Source: Paraspadella gotoi
Taxonomy: Eukaryota; Chaetognatha
NCBI GenBank assembly: GCA_051294375.1
Contig: CM119269.1
Coordinates: 20,693,665 to 20,757,664, forward strand
Length of the DNA: 64,000 nt
Reading direction: 5' to 3'
Positions 1 to 11,730 of the stretch are shown here, in pieces (within the stretch, counting starts at the first letter, position 1; each line of letters opens with the position of its first letter). The translations under genes and the position numbers were made by a program. The notes beneath the pieces were generated by a model that was not told the origin of the DNA, did no database searches, and saw only the letters and a program-made list of their open reading frames with translations.

Positions 1-600
1 ACCTCGTTTCAATGTCTAGTCTCATTTCTTCCCAGGGAATTAAGGATCGGTTTCCATGCATCGGTTTTGACATAAGACCCCATATCTTCATTGAGGCCTC
101 TGCCCGGGCCACAATCGAGGCGCCTGATCCACAAGGCCTTTTCCACCTTTAGGTGGTGGCTGAGGCTGGATGGGTCTTTGATGCGTGGACGTGAGAGGAT
201 ATCCGGTGTCCAGTCGAATTGGGCTGAGCAGTGCTGACGATGCTGGGCCAGACCCGAATGGCCCCACTTTTTTTATTTAAACTCATTAACACTCGCACGA
301 TTCCATAGAAACTTCATATTCAGCTCAATCATACACTTCCCTACCCACACACAAAATTTCTTTCCAATCCATCCATCCAATCACGAGTAATTGAATATTT
401 TTGCTAAGGTGGGACGGACAAACGGACGGACAGACATATTGACGGACATCTTTTTTTTTTGTTTGCATAATTTATCATAATTCGAGGTTCTGATATGATA
501 ATAATTATTTACCGACAAGATTTTGGGGTGGGTTCGACGGACCGACAAAGTGAATCATAGAGTCGGAATCTGCTGATGAGGAAAATGTAAAGAAAATTGA
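1..600. other. No gene seen; probable intron of the SLCO gene
   Basis: No exon of the transporter or other gene is recognisable here. Bases 1-270 are more GC-rich than the flank and look like a repeat fragment, but I cannot assign a family. There is a T10 run near 450. Confidence 0.3.
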
Positions 601-743
601 AGAGAACGAACGGAATCACCGCAGTGGAGGATGAGGAGGAGGAGGAGGAGGAGAAGGAAGAAGAGGGATCGCGGAGGAATTTCAATTTTTACAAAGAGAT
701 TTATCGTCGCACTGTGATCTTTTATCTGGCGAAACTTTCTAGT

Positions 744-842
744 TCTTCCTTCCTCCCTTTATCTTTTCTCTCCCCTTCCTCCCTCCCTCCTTTTTTTTTC
801 TTTTCTCTCTCCTTCCTCCCTCCCTCCTTTTTTTTTTCTTTT
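744..842. repeat. Pyrimidine-rich tandem repeat at an exon boundary
   Basis: Two nearly identical units of about 37 bases (CTCCTTCCTCCCTCCC followed by a T run and CTTTTCTCT) lie directly downstream of the SLCO exon 3 donor on the minus strand. There they read as a GA-rich intron start. Confidence 0.6.
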
Positions 843-844
843 AC

Positions 845-2819
845 CCCCGAAAAAGCTGACGGGAAAAGTGGCGAGGAGAGAACCGACGTCGTAAAAGGAG
901 GGGATGAGTCCCGAGGTGGAGGAGAGAAGGAGGAATCTCTTCTCCAGCGTCGAGATGACGACGTTGATGAGGCCGTTGACGATGAAGCCTTGGAGGATCC
1001 CGGCGCAGCAGAGCAGCACGAGGACGCAGACGGGGGTTCTGACGTGCGGCGGGGAGGAATGGATGTTTGATTTTAGGTTTTGATTTTAATCGAGTTTTAT
1101 GACAATTTATGACAAATATTTTTTATAGCGGTTAAATTTAATTATTTATTTGATTTTGGTAGTATTAAATTTGGATTCTAAATATTTCTAAAGGTTTCCA
1201 GTCCGTTCAATAGGATTTTAGATAAAAGCGAGAAAAAAGTGAGTTCGTCTCTACCTGAAAACCTGGCAGCAGCCCGAGTAAAGAGGTCCCCAGCGACATT
1301 GTTCCTCCTCGGGGATTTCAGTTTCCGCCAGCTGAAAGGGAAAGAGGAGAGAGTGAGATCGAGGTGGAGAAGAATAAAAAGGTAAACGTCTCATCGAAGA
1401 GAGTCCTTTTCATATAAATAAATACTATTTGTTTACCCCAATCTAGAATCTTTTACCGACTCATTACATTTAATTTCTCATGTCCGTTGCACGGTAGGGC
1501 AGAGAAGATATGAAAGATATGAAACCTTTAAAATCTTAAAGTATACCCATGAGACTCTTAATGTGGTAGGTCAGCAAAATCCCAACAAAGCAAGTTTTTT
1601 GAAAATTTGTTATGAAAATATTTAAGTAGTTCTATTGAATATGCTTACAATTTGAATGTCTTTATGTCGATCATTATCTACAAAGCATAAGCTTTAATTT
1701 GAGACCTCTTCCAACTTTCTACGATTTTTCGTTATTGAATTATAAGTAATAATTATAATTAAAAAAATAATAGTCAATTAGTAATTTCAAACGGATTATT
1801 TCTTAAAAATAAAGATACAAATATGTTCTCAAAATCCAATCAACCAATCAATTAAAGATATTTTTATTATAAAATTTAAGATTTTCTAGGTTTTAGAGAT
1901 GGCACCTTTTTTTTCTTTCATATCTCCTATGCCCTACCGTGCATTGCTCATAAGCTCATTAACCCGTATCATTTTGCATGAACAGTTGAACAAGCCCACT
2001 CGGCCTGGCAACAGCATCAACAATAACACCACCAACGGCCTCCCTTTTGTCCGTGTCTGAATTACGAGCGAGTGAAAACGCGGAATCTAAATGGGTTCGG
2101 TCAAAACCGTTGCGTCTTGATTGAAACTTAACCGCGAGACGCCAAGTCACGAAAGCCCAAATTTGGAACATCTAAAAAGAAATCATGGGGCCAAAAGTCA
2201 GTTACGGCAAAACGCTAAATCTTGGCCAAGCTGCAAATCGGCGATAAGTATCGCCCAGTCGCATCCGGGGGAAGATTGAAAAAAGGTACCAAAGATAAAA
2301 GGTGGGCGCGGCGGCCGGAAATGCCGACTCGCGAGAAAAGAAAATATTGGGGAGGAACAAGTATTTGATTTTAAAAAGAAATTGGCTTAGTGGAAGTTGA
2401 ATTGAATAATTGAAGAGGAGAGAAGAGATTGAGAAGTGAGAGAAATAGAAAAATGCAAAAGGTAAAAAACTTAAGGAAAATCCTAAGAGAAAACCTGAAA
2501 AAAATATGACGTAAATAAAAAAAAGTACTGCCAGGAGTGATTGACGACATGAAAAAAATATTGGAGCAGAAAATCCGACAAAAAAATGGCATTGTGGTGA
2601 AAAGCATATTTTTGCGTGTCTGGGGATCGAGGAAGGAAAAAGGAAGAGAATTAGAATTTAGCTTCTGCTTTTTTTTGGCACCTGAAACGCATTTGGCTTC
2701 GCGGTTCCATTGGAATGAGTTTTCTCCAAAGTAATGGGATCCACGGCGTCTTTTTTACTTCCTCCTTCTCCTCCCCCGCCTCCGGGCTTTTGGCGAGACC
2801 CGTCTTCTTTAAAGACCAT
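845..2819 (-). CDS. Organic anion transporter (SLCO/OATP), 5' exons, partial
   Basis: Three minus-strand exons join in phase: 2819-2682 (ATG start, 46 codons), 1331-1255 and 1038-845. The start exon is Gly/Lys-rich and cytosolic. Exon 2 carries a Cys-Arg-Trp-Gly-Pro stretch like the OATP N-terminal CG.GP motif. Exon 3 encodes the first membrane helix and loop, with ILQGFIVNGLINVVISTLEK followed by SGLIPSFYDVGS. This is the signature N-terminal region of the SLCO family of 12-helix sodium-independent organic anion transporters in the plasma membrane. The last donor is GG|GTAAAAG at 844. Later exons are not visible in bases 1-844, so the gene continues off the left edge or across a large intron. 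Splice donor and acceptor phases agree at both junctions. The family call is firm. The subfamily is unknown. Confidence 0.85.
1480..1951. mobile_element. MITE-like element with about 36-bp inverted ends
   Basis: The left end (1480-1516) contains GCACGGTAGGGC followed by AGATATGAAAG. The right end (1915-1951) is its near-perfect reverse complement, with CTTTCATATCTCC and GCCCTACCGTGC. The roughly 400-bp AT-rich interior has no ORF. It lies in the intron between SLCO exons 1 and 2 and is best read as a non-autonomous DNA transposon. No clear target-site duplication was identified. Confidence 0.65.
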
Positions 2820-3009
2820 GGCGCAAGGGTAAGGGTGCTTTTGGGTGAGGGCGGGCTGACCAGCGAAGGTAGGGTGGTCAGCTTGTGGATTGCAATGGAG
2901 TTTTAGGTTTTCTTTTTTTTTTTCTCTCTCGGTCCAAGCGAATCTAAAGGCGAAAAAGACGAAGACGGGCGACGATTTGTCACTGGGCGGCGAAAAAAAA
3001 AGGTTTAAG

Positions 3010-3078
3010 TCGTCGTCGTCGTCGTCGTCGTCGTCATCGTCAGAGTCGTTTTGCCTGCCGAGGTCGTCGTCGTCGTCT
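3010..3078. repeat. (GTC)n trinucleotide tract
   Basis: An interrupted GTC/CGT triplet run lies just upstream of the SLCO start exon. On the minus strand it would read as poly-Asp or as untranslated GAC repeat. Similar CGA/GTC tracts recur at 32.3, 37.8, 41.0, 43.8 and 45.1 kb. Confidence 0.8.
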
Positions 3079-3119
3079 TTGGCCCTGAAAAAAAAAGTAA
3101 ACGATTTGTCAACCAATGA

Positions 3120-3940
3120 TTAATACCTTGACATTAATAATGCTTTCTTTCATTACGTTATAATGCGTTTCAAATGTGAACAATAGTAATAGCCACGGAT
3201 CGCACCAAAAGATCGAAAATAATCTGACATTTCGATCCTTCTCATACATTTACATACATTTCCATTTGGTTGACTTATAAAATAAGAATTGACTTTCCGC
3301 TTGCCTTAGGATTTAGAGTGATCGGATTTTATTTCTCTCGAAAACGATTTGCAAACAAACATTTACGTTTTGATCTTTTGTTAGCTTTTTATTTATTTTT
3401 TTTTTTGTTCTTTCTTCCGGGTGACTTTTTCCGCTTTTTATTTATCGTTAATTGACGTTTTGCTTAACGATTTAAACACCACGTTCACTTTGGTCATCTT
3501 TTTGTCGAATTTCGAATACAAGATGAAGATATTCGCTTCTTTTCTTAATTCTGGGGAATTCGTTTACGACTAGTTTGACGACCTTTATCGATGACGCGAA
3601 GTCGGACAAAACTTGTTTTTTGACGGCGAAGTTGACGGTGATTCGTCGTCATATCTCCCTGTATTGTGTAGATAAAAGGAGGTGCGAAACGGAAGTAAAG
3701 TAGAACAAGTTGCTGGAAAACAAAATTAAATTGAAAAGCTGAATTTAAAAATAGGACGCGACTAAATTCCCAATTGGAAATATCATTGGAAATATCATTG
3801 AATTCGTAGACCGATGGAAATATCTCGGTTTTAATCTTAGTATGAAAAGCATTTGTCTTTGACCCATTATTCTGAGTTATCCTTTTTCTACCGCTTCTAG
3901 CAATTGTCTCCTTAATTCCTTATATAAACCCTCAGAAGAA
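3120..3940. other. AT-rich intergenic DNA, no gene recognised
   Basis: Only short open frames of T-rich composition are present. No splice-bounded coding exon or repeat family could be assigned. Confidence 0.4.
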
Positions 3941-3944
3941 GTTT

Positions 3945-4380
3945 TATTGCGTTTGTACTACACCAATTGTGTCACAATACTTACGTACGGAAGTGAAGTG
4001 AAAGAGTATCTTGCAAAGAATATGACCAAAGTAAATGTAGCAATAAATGATGGCATTAGAAAAATTTTTGGTTGGAATAGATGGGAGAGTGTACGATCAT
4101 TTAAGGTCCTCATTTGGATATAATGATATCTAATAAATTTTTGCTTGTAGATCAAAACTTTGAATCCAAGCTTTTTTCCTCTAGAAACAATATTCTAAAA
4201 ATCTTGCAGCTTATTGTTGATTTTTTTTTTTTTCTCTTTTTTCGTTCTGTTAATTTAAATATTTATATTTTTGTTGAATTGTAAACTGTACAATTTATGC
4301 GTTTATCTGTAATGCTGTATGCCCTTTTGAATGTACTGTTTTCAACTAATTGTGTAAACGAATAAAACACATTAATTGCG
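3945..4380 (+). pseudogene. 3' end of a non-LTR retrotransposon (LINE) ORF2
   Basis: The plus-strand translation from about 3945 contains LTYGSEVKEYLAKNMTK, then IRKIFGWNRWESVRS. After a frameshift it continues with a Phe-Glu-Ser-Lys-Leu-Phe-Ser-Ser-Arg-Asn tail. This matches the conserved post-reverse-transcriptase C-terminus of Jockey-superfamily (Nimb-like) LINEs. It is followed by T-rich DNA and an AT-rich 3' tail. Stops and frameshifts show it is dead, and no RT domain precedes it, consistent with 5' truncation. Confidence 0.65.
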
Positions 4381-5230
4381 AGCGATCGGCCTCGGTTAAC
4401 CGAACGAGCTATCGACAAGAAATAGCAAAATAAATCATACAATTACAATTGACTATGGAAATCATATTTATATTTTTCAATGTTTATTAGCTTGGCCTTG
4501 GATTTTAAAAAGAATTATGTAGCAACCGAAAAAAAAAATAATAAAATGGTAAATTTGAAAACGAGTAGAGAAGGCGGAGAATTTGTAGATCCATTTATGG
4601 ATAAGATTTATTGCAGTCGATAAAATTTCGCGGGATATATTAAACGAGTCCGTCGATTCGAGGTGGTTGACGCCTATGAAGTAATTGTCATAAAAAAATA
4701 TCGTAATAAGCTTTTTAGTTTTGTGTATTCGTTTGCATAAATATATTTAGAGTTAAGAATGTCATATTTATAAATTATAATTCATAAGTTATAAATGAAA
4801 AAAAATTTAAATAATAAAATCCAAAGCATTCACACCAAATATCAGAAACAATCACTTTGCTTTTCAATGCAAAAAAGGCTGCAATCGACGCAAGTACTGA
4901 AGCAAATTATTACCCAAATCGCCAAAAGAGGTTGCGGCAGGCAAGCACACGCCTTAAAGTCGGTGCTGCAAGCGCCACCGAGCTCCGTCATCCGCCGCTA
5001 ACGCAAGCAGAGAATTTCAAAAAAATTAAATACAAAAGGGAAAAAGAAAGAGAAATCTAAGGGAAATTGAAGAGTTAAAACTTACCTGCGATGATTCGGA
5101 AAGGTAACGTGAGGAGGCTGCGTCAAGCGTTCGCTGCCGCGGCAGGGAAGAAGTTTAAGCGGCGGATTTGGAAACACCGAGAATTACGCCTGATATTCGT
5201 TTCGAGTTTTGTTTCGGGAGATACAAAACA
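4381..5230. other. Intergenic DNA without recognised gene
   Basis: AT-rich sequence. A short GC-richer patch (4880-5010) has open frames but no family match I recognise and no convincing splice structure. Confidence 0.35.
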
Positions 5231-5249
5231 ACAAAACATGGATGTGTCT

Positions 5250-5250
5250 A

Positions 5251-5302
<52 letters not shown>

Positions 5303-5484
5303 TTTTCTCTTTCTCTCTCTCATCTCTCCTCTCCTCTCTCTCTCTCTCTATCTCTCTCTCCTCTCTCTCTTCTCTCTCTATGTCAGGCAATCCAGCAGGA
5401 GAAATCTGAAGCTCTTTCCTGAGCCTCACCTGACTTTCCTTGCGATACCCGAGTTTTGTTCCTCGCTCGAAACAACCGGTTCTG

Positions 5485-5541
<57 letters not shown>

Positions 5542-5578
5542 GAGGAGAGGAGAGAGAGAGAGGAGAGAGAGAGAGAGG
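5250..5578. repeat. CT tract facing a GA tract (inverted dinucleotide repeats)
   Basis: An imperfect (CT)n run at 5250-5380 is separated by about 100 bases of unique sequence from an imperfect (GA)n run at 5485-5578. The two tracts are complementary and could pair as a long hairpin. Open frames across it (Ser-Leu or Arg-Glu repeats) are simple-sequence artefacts. Confidence 0.8.
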
Positions 5579-6334
5579 TTTGCGTGTAGATCGGATTAGA
5601 AATATTTAAAACAAATAAAATGAATTTACATAATTACAAAGAATTTAGTTTAACTATTTTTTTTTTTTTTTTTGGTGCAAAAAAACCGCAATTTATCATT
5701 CCTTGTCAAGCCAGATTTTTTTTTTTATTCGAAATTTTTATGCAACAGTCAAACCTATGTATAAGTCTACTGTCTAAGCTTCTATTTCATAATTTTTTTT
5801 CCTCGGATAATTTCCTCCTAAATCAAGGTCCCAGTACAAGAGCCTGTTTATCAGAGAATATTTTTGGATGTTCTATCAGAATTCTCTTTTATCGTAAATT
5901 ACGATGGTAAGGACTCGAGTGTCTTTTGTTCTATGATAAATCGCCGAAACTTTCTTTGGAGTTCGAGTCGGCCTCTATTCCTTAAGCTGGAAATAAACAA
6001 AAAAAAAAAAACAAAAGATAATATTCTTGAGTGAGGAAAAAGAAATTTAACGAATTTAAAAACTGAATGTGGATTTTGATTGGAACCATACGTATAATTG
6101 CTGCTTTCGCCATGAATTCCTTATGCCATTCTCCTACTTTGTGGCATTTCGCTAATGAGTTTATTGTCGCAACCAAAGTTTGTCAGCATTTCTCGTATGT
6201 ATCTTTTTTTTGTCGTTAACTTCGAAACATTCTTCCATAATCCATATGAACTTGATTTGCGTCAATGCAAACTACAATTTTTGAGTCAAAGAGGATTAAC
6301 TTAAGGATTAGGGAAATTTATTTTTTAAAAAAGG

Positions 6335-6666
6335 CCCTTTTAGTACCGCGACTAAGCGCTCTGATAATGCTTATATAAATTATTAATTGATTTTCGCCAA
6401 TTAAATTACTGATTCAACGTAATTTACCATCAAAAACATAATGAAACCTAAATTTTATCTGAAAAAACTGATTAGACTTTTGACAAGAAAAGAAATAATA
6501 ATATCAATAAATTCAATATATACATTATATACATATTCCAATTAGAGGAGCGCATAATCGAATTTTTAACAACGTAAAAAAGAGAATAGGATTAAAAGCC
6601 CAGGGTTTCCTTTTTCTTTGCGGAGATGGGAGGGAGAAATTCCTGATGACATTTGCATACTGCCGA

Positions 6667-6715
<49 letters not shown>

Positions 6716-8590
6716 ATTCGTACTCACCGACGTCTAACGACGCTCGCGACAATTTGCATAAATGGAAAAAAGACAAAAGAGGATTTCTTTCGGATATAAA
6801 TAAATAAATAAAATAAGGAAAGTAAGAAATAATGAGACAATTGGAATAGATTAACTCGTTAGTCGTTCTGACTTCATTTGCGTGCGATTTGACGGAGTAA
6901 TAAAAATAGTAACAAAAAAAACAACATTTTGATGCGAATAAAGATTCGATTTTGCACCGAAGCAGATGACGTTTAGAACTTAGACTCTGGACCACGAAAT
7001 TCTGGATCATTTTTGATCAAAGCAATTCGATCCGAAGTTAGAGGAAAGGTGAACCAGAGACAGAAAATACGACTTTCTGGGCCAAACAGCCTGAAGTGAA
7101 GCCCGAAGACCACGACTCCCATGGCGGGACAGTGGCGCCGATTATTGGCGCTGTGCTTTTGTCTTTCTGTGGTAAAATTTTTTTGTTTTTACATCCGTTA
7201 TAATAAATATTAATAATAAAATCAAATATTAATAATAAATAATAATAAATAATAATAATAATAAATAATTAATAAATTTCTCGTATTTGTTTATTAAAAT
7301 GCTTCCTTCTCTTAATTTTTTGGTATTTCATTCCTCAGATTGACGCGACGATTGGATGTTCAAGTAGAAAGACATCAACTCACTTGAACATCCAATCGTC
7401 GCGCTCAATCTGAGGAATGAAATTTACCAAAAATTAAGAAGAGGAAAGCATTTTTTAATAAAACAAATACTGAGAAATTTATTAATTATTCGTATTCTAT
7501 TATTTATTATTATTATTATTATTATTATTTATTATTATTTATTATTATTTTTTATTTATTATTATTATTATTAATTATATATTATTTATTATGTATTATT
7601 AATATTTGATTTTATTATTAATATTTATTATAACGGATGATAAAAACAAAAAAATTTTACCACAGAAAGAACAAAAGCCAGCGCCAATAAATCGCGCCAC
7701 TGTCCGCCATGGGAGTCGTGGTCTTCGGGCTTCACTTCAGGCTGTTGGCCTAGAAAAGTCGTTTTTCTGTCTTGGTTCACCTTTCTCTAACTCGGAATCG
7801 AATTTGCTTCATTCAAAAATTGATCCAGAATTTTCGTTGGTCCAGAGCTGTAAGTTCTAAACGTATTCTGCTTCGGCGCGCCAAAATCAGAACTTTATCG
7901 CGGTCAAAATGGTTTTTTTGGTTGCTATTTTTCATTATCACGTCAAATCGCACGCAAATGAAGTCCAGAACGACTAACGAGTTAATCTATTCAATTGATC
8001 ATTATTCTTACTTTCCTTATTTTATTTATTATATTTATATCCGAAAGAAATTCTCTTTTGTCTTTTTTCCTCCATTTATGCAAATTTGATCGCGCGCGTC
8101 GTTTAGACGTCGGTGCGTACGAATCGTTTCTCTCTCTCCCTCTCTCTCTCTCTCCTCTTCTCTCTCTCTCTCTCTCCCTTCGGCAGTATGCAAATGTCAT
8201 CAGAGAATTTCTCACCTCCATCTCCGCAGAAAACGGAAACCCTGGGCTAATTCCTATTCTCTTTTTACGTTGTTTGAAATTTCGATTATGCGCTCCTCTA
8301 ATTGGAATATGTATATAATGTATATATTGGAATTTATGATATTATTATTTCTTTTCTTGTCAAAAGTCTAATCCAGTTTTTTCAGATAAAAAATTTAGGT
8401 TTCATTAAGTTTTGATGGTAAATTACGTATGATCAGTAATTTAATTGGGAAAAACAATTAATAATTTATATTAAGCATTATCAGAGCGCTTATCGCGGTA
8501 CTAAAAGGGTAATCGTAATTTAATGGCGAAAAACCAATTAATAATTTATATAAGCATTATCAGAGCGCTAGTCGCCGGTACTAAAAGAAT
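6335..8590. repeat. Large imperfect palindrome, centre near 7370
   Basis: The left arm (about 6335-7364) reads as the reverse complement of the right arm (about 7377-8590). Matching landmarks include the CAGAGCGCT box, the CCTCTAATTGG box, the GA/CT microsatellite, the ATGGCGGGACAG/CTGTCCGCCATGG box and AACATCCAATCGTCGCG. The spacer is only about 12 bases. The arms differ by many one- or few-base indels. The right arm also carries a local duplication of about 70 bp (8448-8512 and 8519-8585) around AATTAATAATTTATAT. No protein is supported, and frames in both arms mirror each other. Confidence 0.85.
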
Positions 8591-8820
8591 ATTAAAGTAA
8601 TTATTTACATAATTCTCGTTTCTTAGCTTTACAAATAACCTTTCGTCGAATGTGTAAACAAATGCTTTTTGGTTTTCGTCGGCTTGTTAATTCTTCAGTC
8701 GTGATTTTGGCCGATTAAGTAAACATTTTTGTATTCTCCCCGTTTATTCGTTTGTTCACGTTATTTAATATTAATCATAATGAATACTCATCCTCTTTCT
8801 AATATCATTAGGCTAAATAG

Positions 8821-8865
8821 CATGTCGTCAGTTATTACAGGAGCTTAGTAATAAAGGACGACATG
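8821..8865. other. Perfect nested hairpin
   Basis: CATGTCGTC (8821-8829) pairs with GACGACATG (8857-8865). Inside it TTATTAC pairs with GTAATAA around a short GGAGCTTA loop. It is copied at 16271-16315. It lies at the head of a roughly 900-bp moderately GC-rich patch holding short tandem repeats and could mark the end of a repeat element. No function is assigned. Confidence 0.6.
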
Positions 8866-9129
8866 GTGGCATCGGCCCTTGTTCGTCCCCACGTTCTCTT
8901 GTTGCTACTGCCTACGCTTAAGTGGGATGTCGGTGCGAGTTTTTCATGAGCTAATATGTCATATTGATAACGATAATTAGATTAGGTTATTAAGTTATCT
9001 AAGTGGCGGGTGTGTTTAATTGTCCACTCTCCTTCACATCCGCGTGCGTGGATGTAAAGTAGCTATTGCGGTCCTGTCACCTGCAAGCGTGGAGTGGGAG
9101 CTTATGGCTTTACTGGGCTTTGTTGGTAT

Positions 9130-9230
9130 GCCGTCTGCGGAAGTAGACGAAAAACCCCGGCTCAGCAGTGAGCTCTTAACTGCGTCTGCACAGTAGACGA
9201 AAAAACTCACTGCTCAGCGTTGAGACCTCA
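9130..9230. repeat. Two diverged units sharing GTAGACGAAAAA
   Basis: The motif GTCTGC, a few bases, then AGTAGACGAAAAA occurs twice about 50 bases apart, each followed or flanked by a CACTGCTCAGC-like or GCTCAGCAGTGAG box. It is copied in the second duplicate near 16580-16680. Confidence 0.5.
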
Positions 9231-9420
9231 TAACTTGCCGTCCTTGGCGACGTAAAAACCGGAAAACCCCGTTAAAGAGAGGATTACCATTGAAAATATA
9301 TGGAATTCGCCACATAGCGTTCGAACTTTTTTTGTTTGCGCACTTTTTACCCGCATGTGGTCGTTTTTTAATAATAAATCGTTTTCGCTTCCTTGCATTT
9401 GCTATGACAAATGTTGATTG

Positions 9421-9526
9421 ACGGAGGCCCATTAAGCTGGGACCATATTGCCTCTGCAAGTACGGAGGCCCATTAAGCTGGGACCATTTGCCTCTGCAAA
9501 ATGTCGAGGCCCATTAAGCTGGGATA
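9421..9526. repeat. Triplicated roughly 44-bp unit
   Basis: Three tandem copies of GAGGCCCATTAAGCTGGGA, the first two followed by CCATnTTGCCTCTGCAA. It is copied at 16871-16976. The unit contains the short inverted pair CCCA/TGGG. It could be part of a long terminal or subterminal repeat of an unclassified mobile element. Confidence 0.75.
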
Positions 9527-11099
9527 GGTTGTAAAGTTACCTCTTTGAGGAATTAAGATATAAATAGATTGACGAGTGTTTCAATTCCTATATTAGAGAT
9601 GCGTCGACCGCGTCTCTGTTTCTAGGGTTCTTCATACCGTTAATGCATAGATCCGTTTGTGTGAGTTACACGAACGACTATTGGGTGTTTCTAGTTGAAT
9701 TTAGGTTAGTGTAGTTTATAATTTAAGGTGTCCAAAATGGTGAGGCAGGGCGAGAAAAAAATGGGATAAATATGCCCAACAAAATGTTGATTCTATATTG
9801 TATAAATTTTATAATTTTGATTAAAAATTAATATTAAAATGGCCTATCACGAGAGAATAAAAAATAATAATAAGAAATTTCCTCAATCTTGAAACTCAAT
9901 CATATTGCCTCGCTCCCGACGAATGATGATTTCCTCAATCTTTTTAATTCTCTCTCTCGTAACGTTGCCTCTTACATCTCGACGGCGAAATTGGCGAATT
10001 TTTGACCTCTAATTCACGAAGATTTTTCTCACTGCCGGACAGCCTCACATCAGAGCTTCTTTTAAACACGACGAATTGCAGCACGGCGGGAAATCAGAAA
10101 CTAACGCCTTTTCACGCTTAGTTTATTTCTTTGCCGGAAGCTTCCATCGTGAAATTTTTCTCGTTTAAACGTGGAGAGAACGTTTAATTTGACACGATCA
10201 ATGGAGGAATTTTCATTTCTTTGAAAGTCATTTAACAAAAGCGGTTTCATAATAAAACAAATTCGACTGTGTTAGATTACGTGATCATTGTCTCTACGGT
10301 TTGTAAAAATATAAAAATATTCTTGACGGCCAGTTTCGATTCCTGCGACCTTCAACGTCGAAACGATTTTCCCGTGAATCTCTGATCTTTAGTTTAAAAT
10401 TAAACTTCTCCCGGGCGTACGGGAGTCTAAACGAAAGCTGAACAAATCTTTTCTTGTTGAAATTCGATTTCACGATTGTTTGAACTAACTTTCGCGCTTA
10501 ACGCGGCTCTATAAAATCGCATCGTTCCAGTCTATCTACGACGTCATTCATTGTTTTAAATTCCAATGTATGCATCGACCTGCGAAGATCGAAAAGATAA
10601 ACAAACTCGGACATTTCCTTGCATCGACGATAGCCTTTAAGTTTTGCTTCTACAATTACCGTTAAATTTAACGTGATGTTCGTGATTCTGTGGAAAGAGC
10701 TCACGCTTTTCTGTTTATGATACAAAATGTCAAACCGCTGCCAAGATTTTGGACTCTTTTTCATGTAACATTAAGGTGGAAATGGAAATCTTTTGAAGAC
10801 GACGACGACAATGATCGTTTTAATTCTTCATTATTTTGGAACAAGAAAATAGAAATTTTTGCCATTTATCACAATAAAAAGGAAAAGAGCCTTAAAAATA
10901 AACCAAAATAAACTTTTCGTCTTTCATCTCTTAATCTCGAATCTCAATTCTCGAATCTCAAATCTCGGGCTTTCAACTTATCAACTATCGGACGCTAAAG
11001 AAACAGTTTTCAAGATTAAACCGAATTTTCCCTTCTCTACTCTCAATTATAAAACTTCTTCAACTATCAACTATCAAATACCGACGCCAAAGAATCATT

Positions 11100-11730
11100 T
11101 TACAAAATTCGCATAACAAGGAACCTGTGTCTTCTCCCACACCTGCCTCCTCATGGGTGGTCATGGACCATCTTCATCTTCCTCAACTCCTCACGAGGCC
11201 GGGCCTTTTCGCTCTCAACAAGTTTCTCACGGGCTTGCAACGCTTCGTCCTTTCTGCCGTCTGGGAAATAGTCGCGCGACCGAGGCCGGCGACGAAAAGC
11301 GGGCTTCCACGACCACGGAAGCATTTCGGTTCCCCAGGCTCACGAACGGCAACCGGTTGCGCAGCATCTGGCCAGCAGCGGCGAGGATCGACGAATTTGC
11401 TGTGCATGGAACGCCAGCAGCACGGTCAGTGCCTTTTCTCTTCTTCTCTCTCTCTTCACGTGAAATGGGAAAGCAGCATTGGCGACGGCTTGCAGCCGAC
11501 GAGCGCACGGTCAATGGAGAAGTTACATCTCTCTTTTCTGGATCGGAAAGCAGCAGCAGCAGCTCCAGTCTTGGAGGAGATACGACGACGACTTCTTTCG
11601 CGATCGTAGAAGCGAAACGGTAGCACGGCGGCGCGGGCCGACCGCCGACCCCTTTCCCCTGGACCAGGTGCAGAATGCCAGACTGATTTTTATCGAAACT
11701 TTAAATTTAAGTTTTGAATGACTTTAACTT
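11100..11730. other. GC-rich patch with overlapping open frames, unrecognised
   Basis: About 600 bases of higher GC content, open in several frames on both strands (longest about 160 codons, plus strand 11127-11609). None resembles a family I know, and frame choice cannot be made from composition. Potential splice sites occur but do not give a unique model. It is duplicated at 18550-19180. It could be an exon of a neighbouring gene or repeat-derived. Confidence 0.3.

Noticed and set aside
3958-4155. Minus-strand open frame of 65 codons
   Set aside because: It is antisense to the LINE ORF2 remnant.
5123-5609. Several open frames on both strands of Ser-Leu or Arg-Glu repeats
   Set aside because: They translate CT/GA microsatellite DNA and have no splice or composition support.
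7606-8318. Open frames in the right palindrome arm and their mirror at 6525-7010
   Set aside because: Both arms give related hydrophobic peptides only because they are inverted copies. No start context, splice sites or family.
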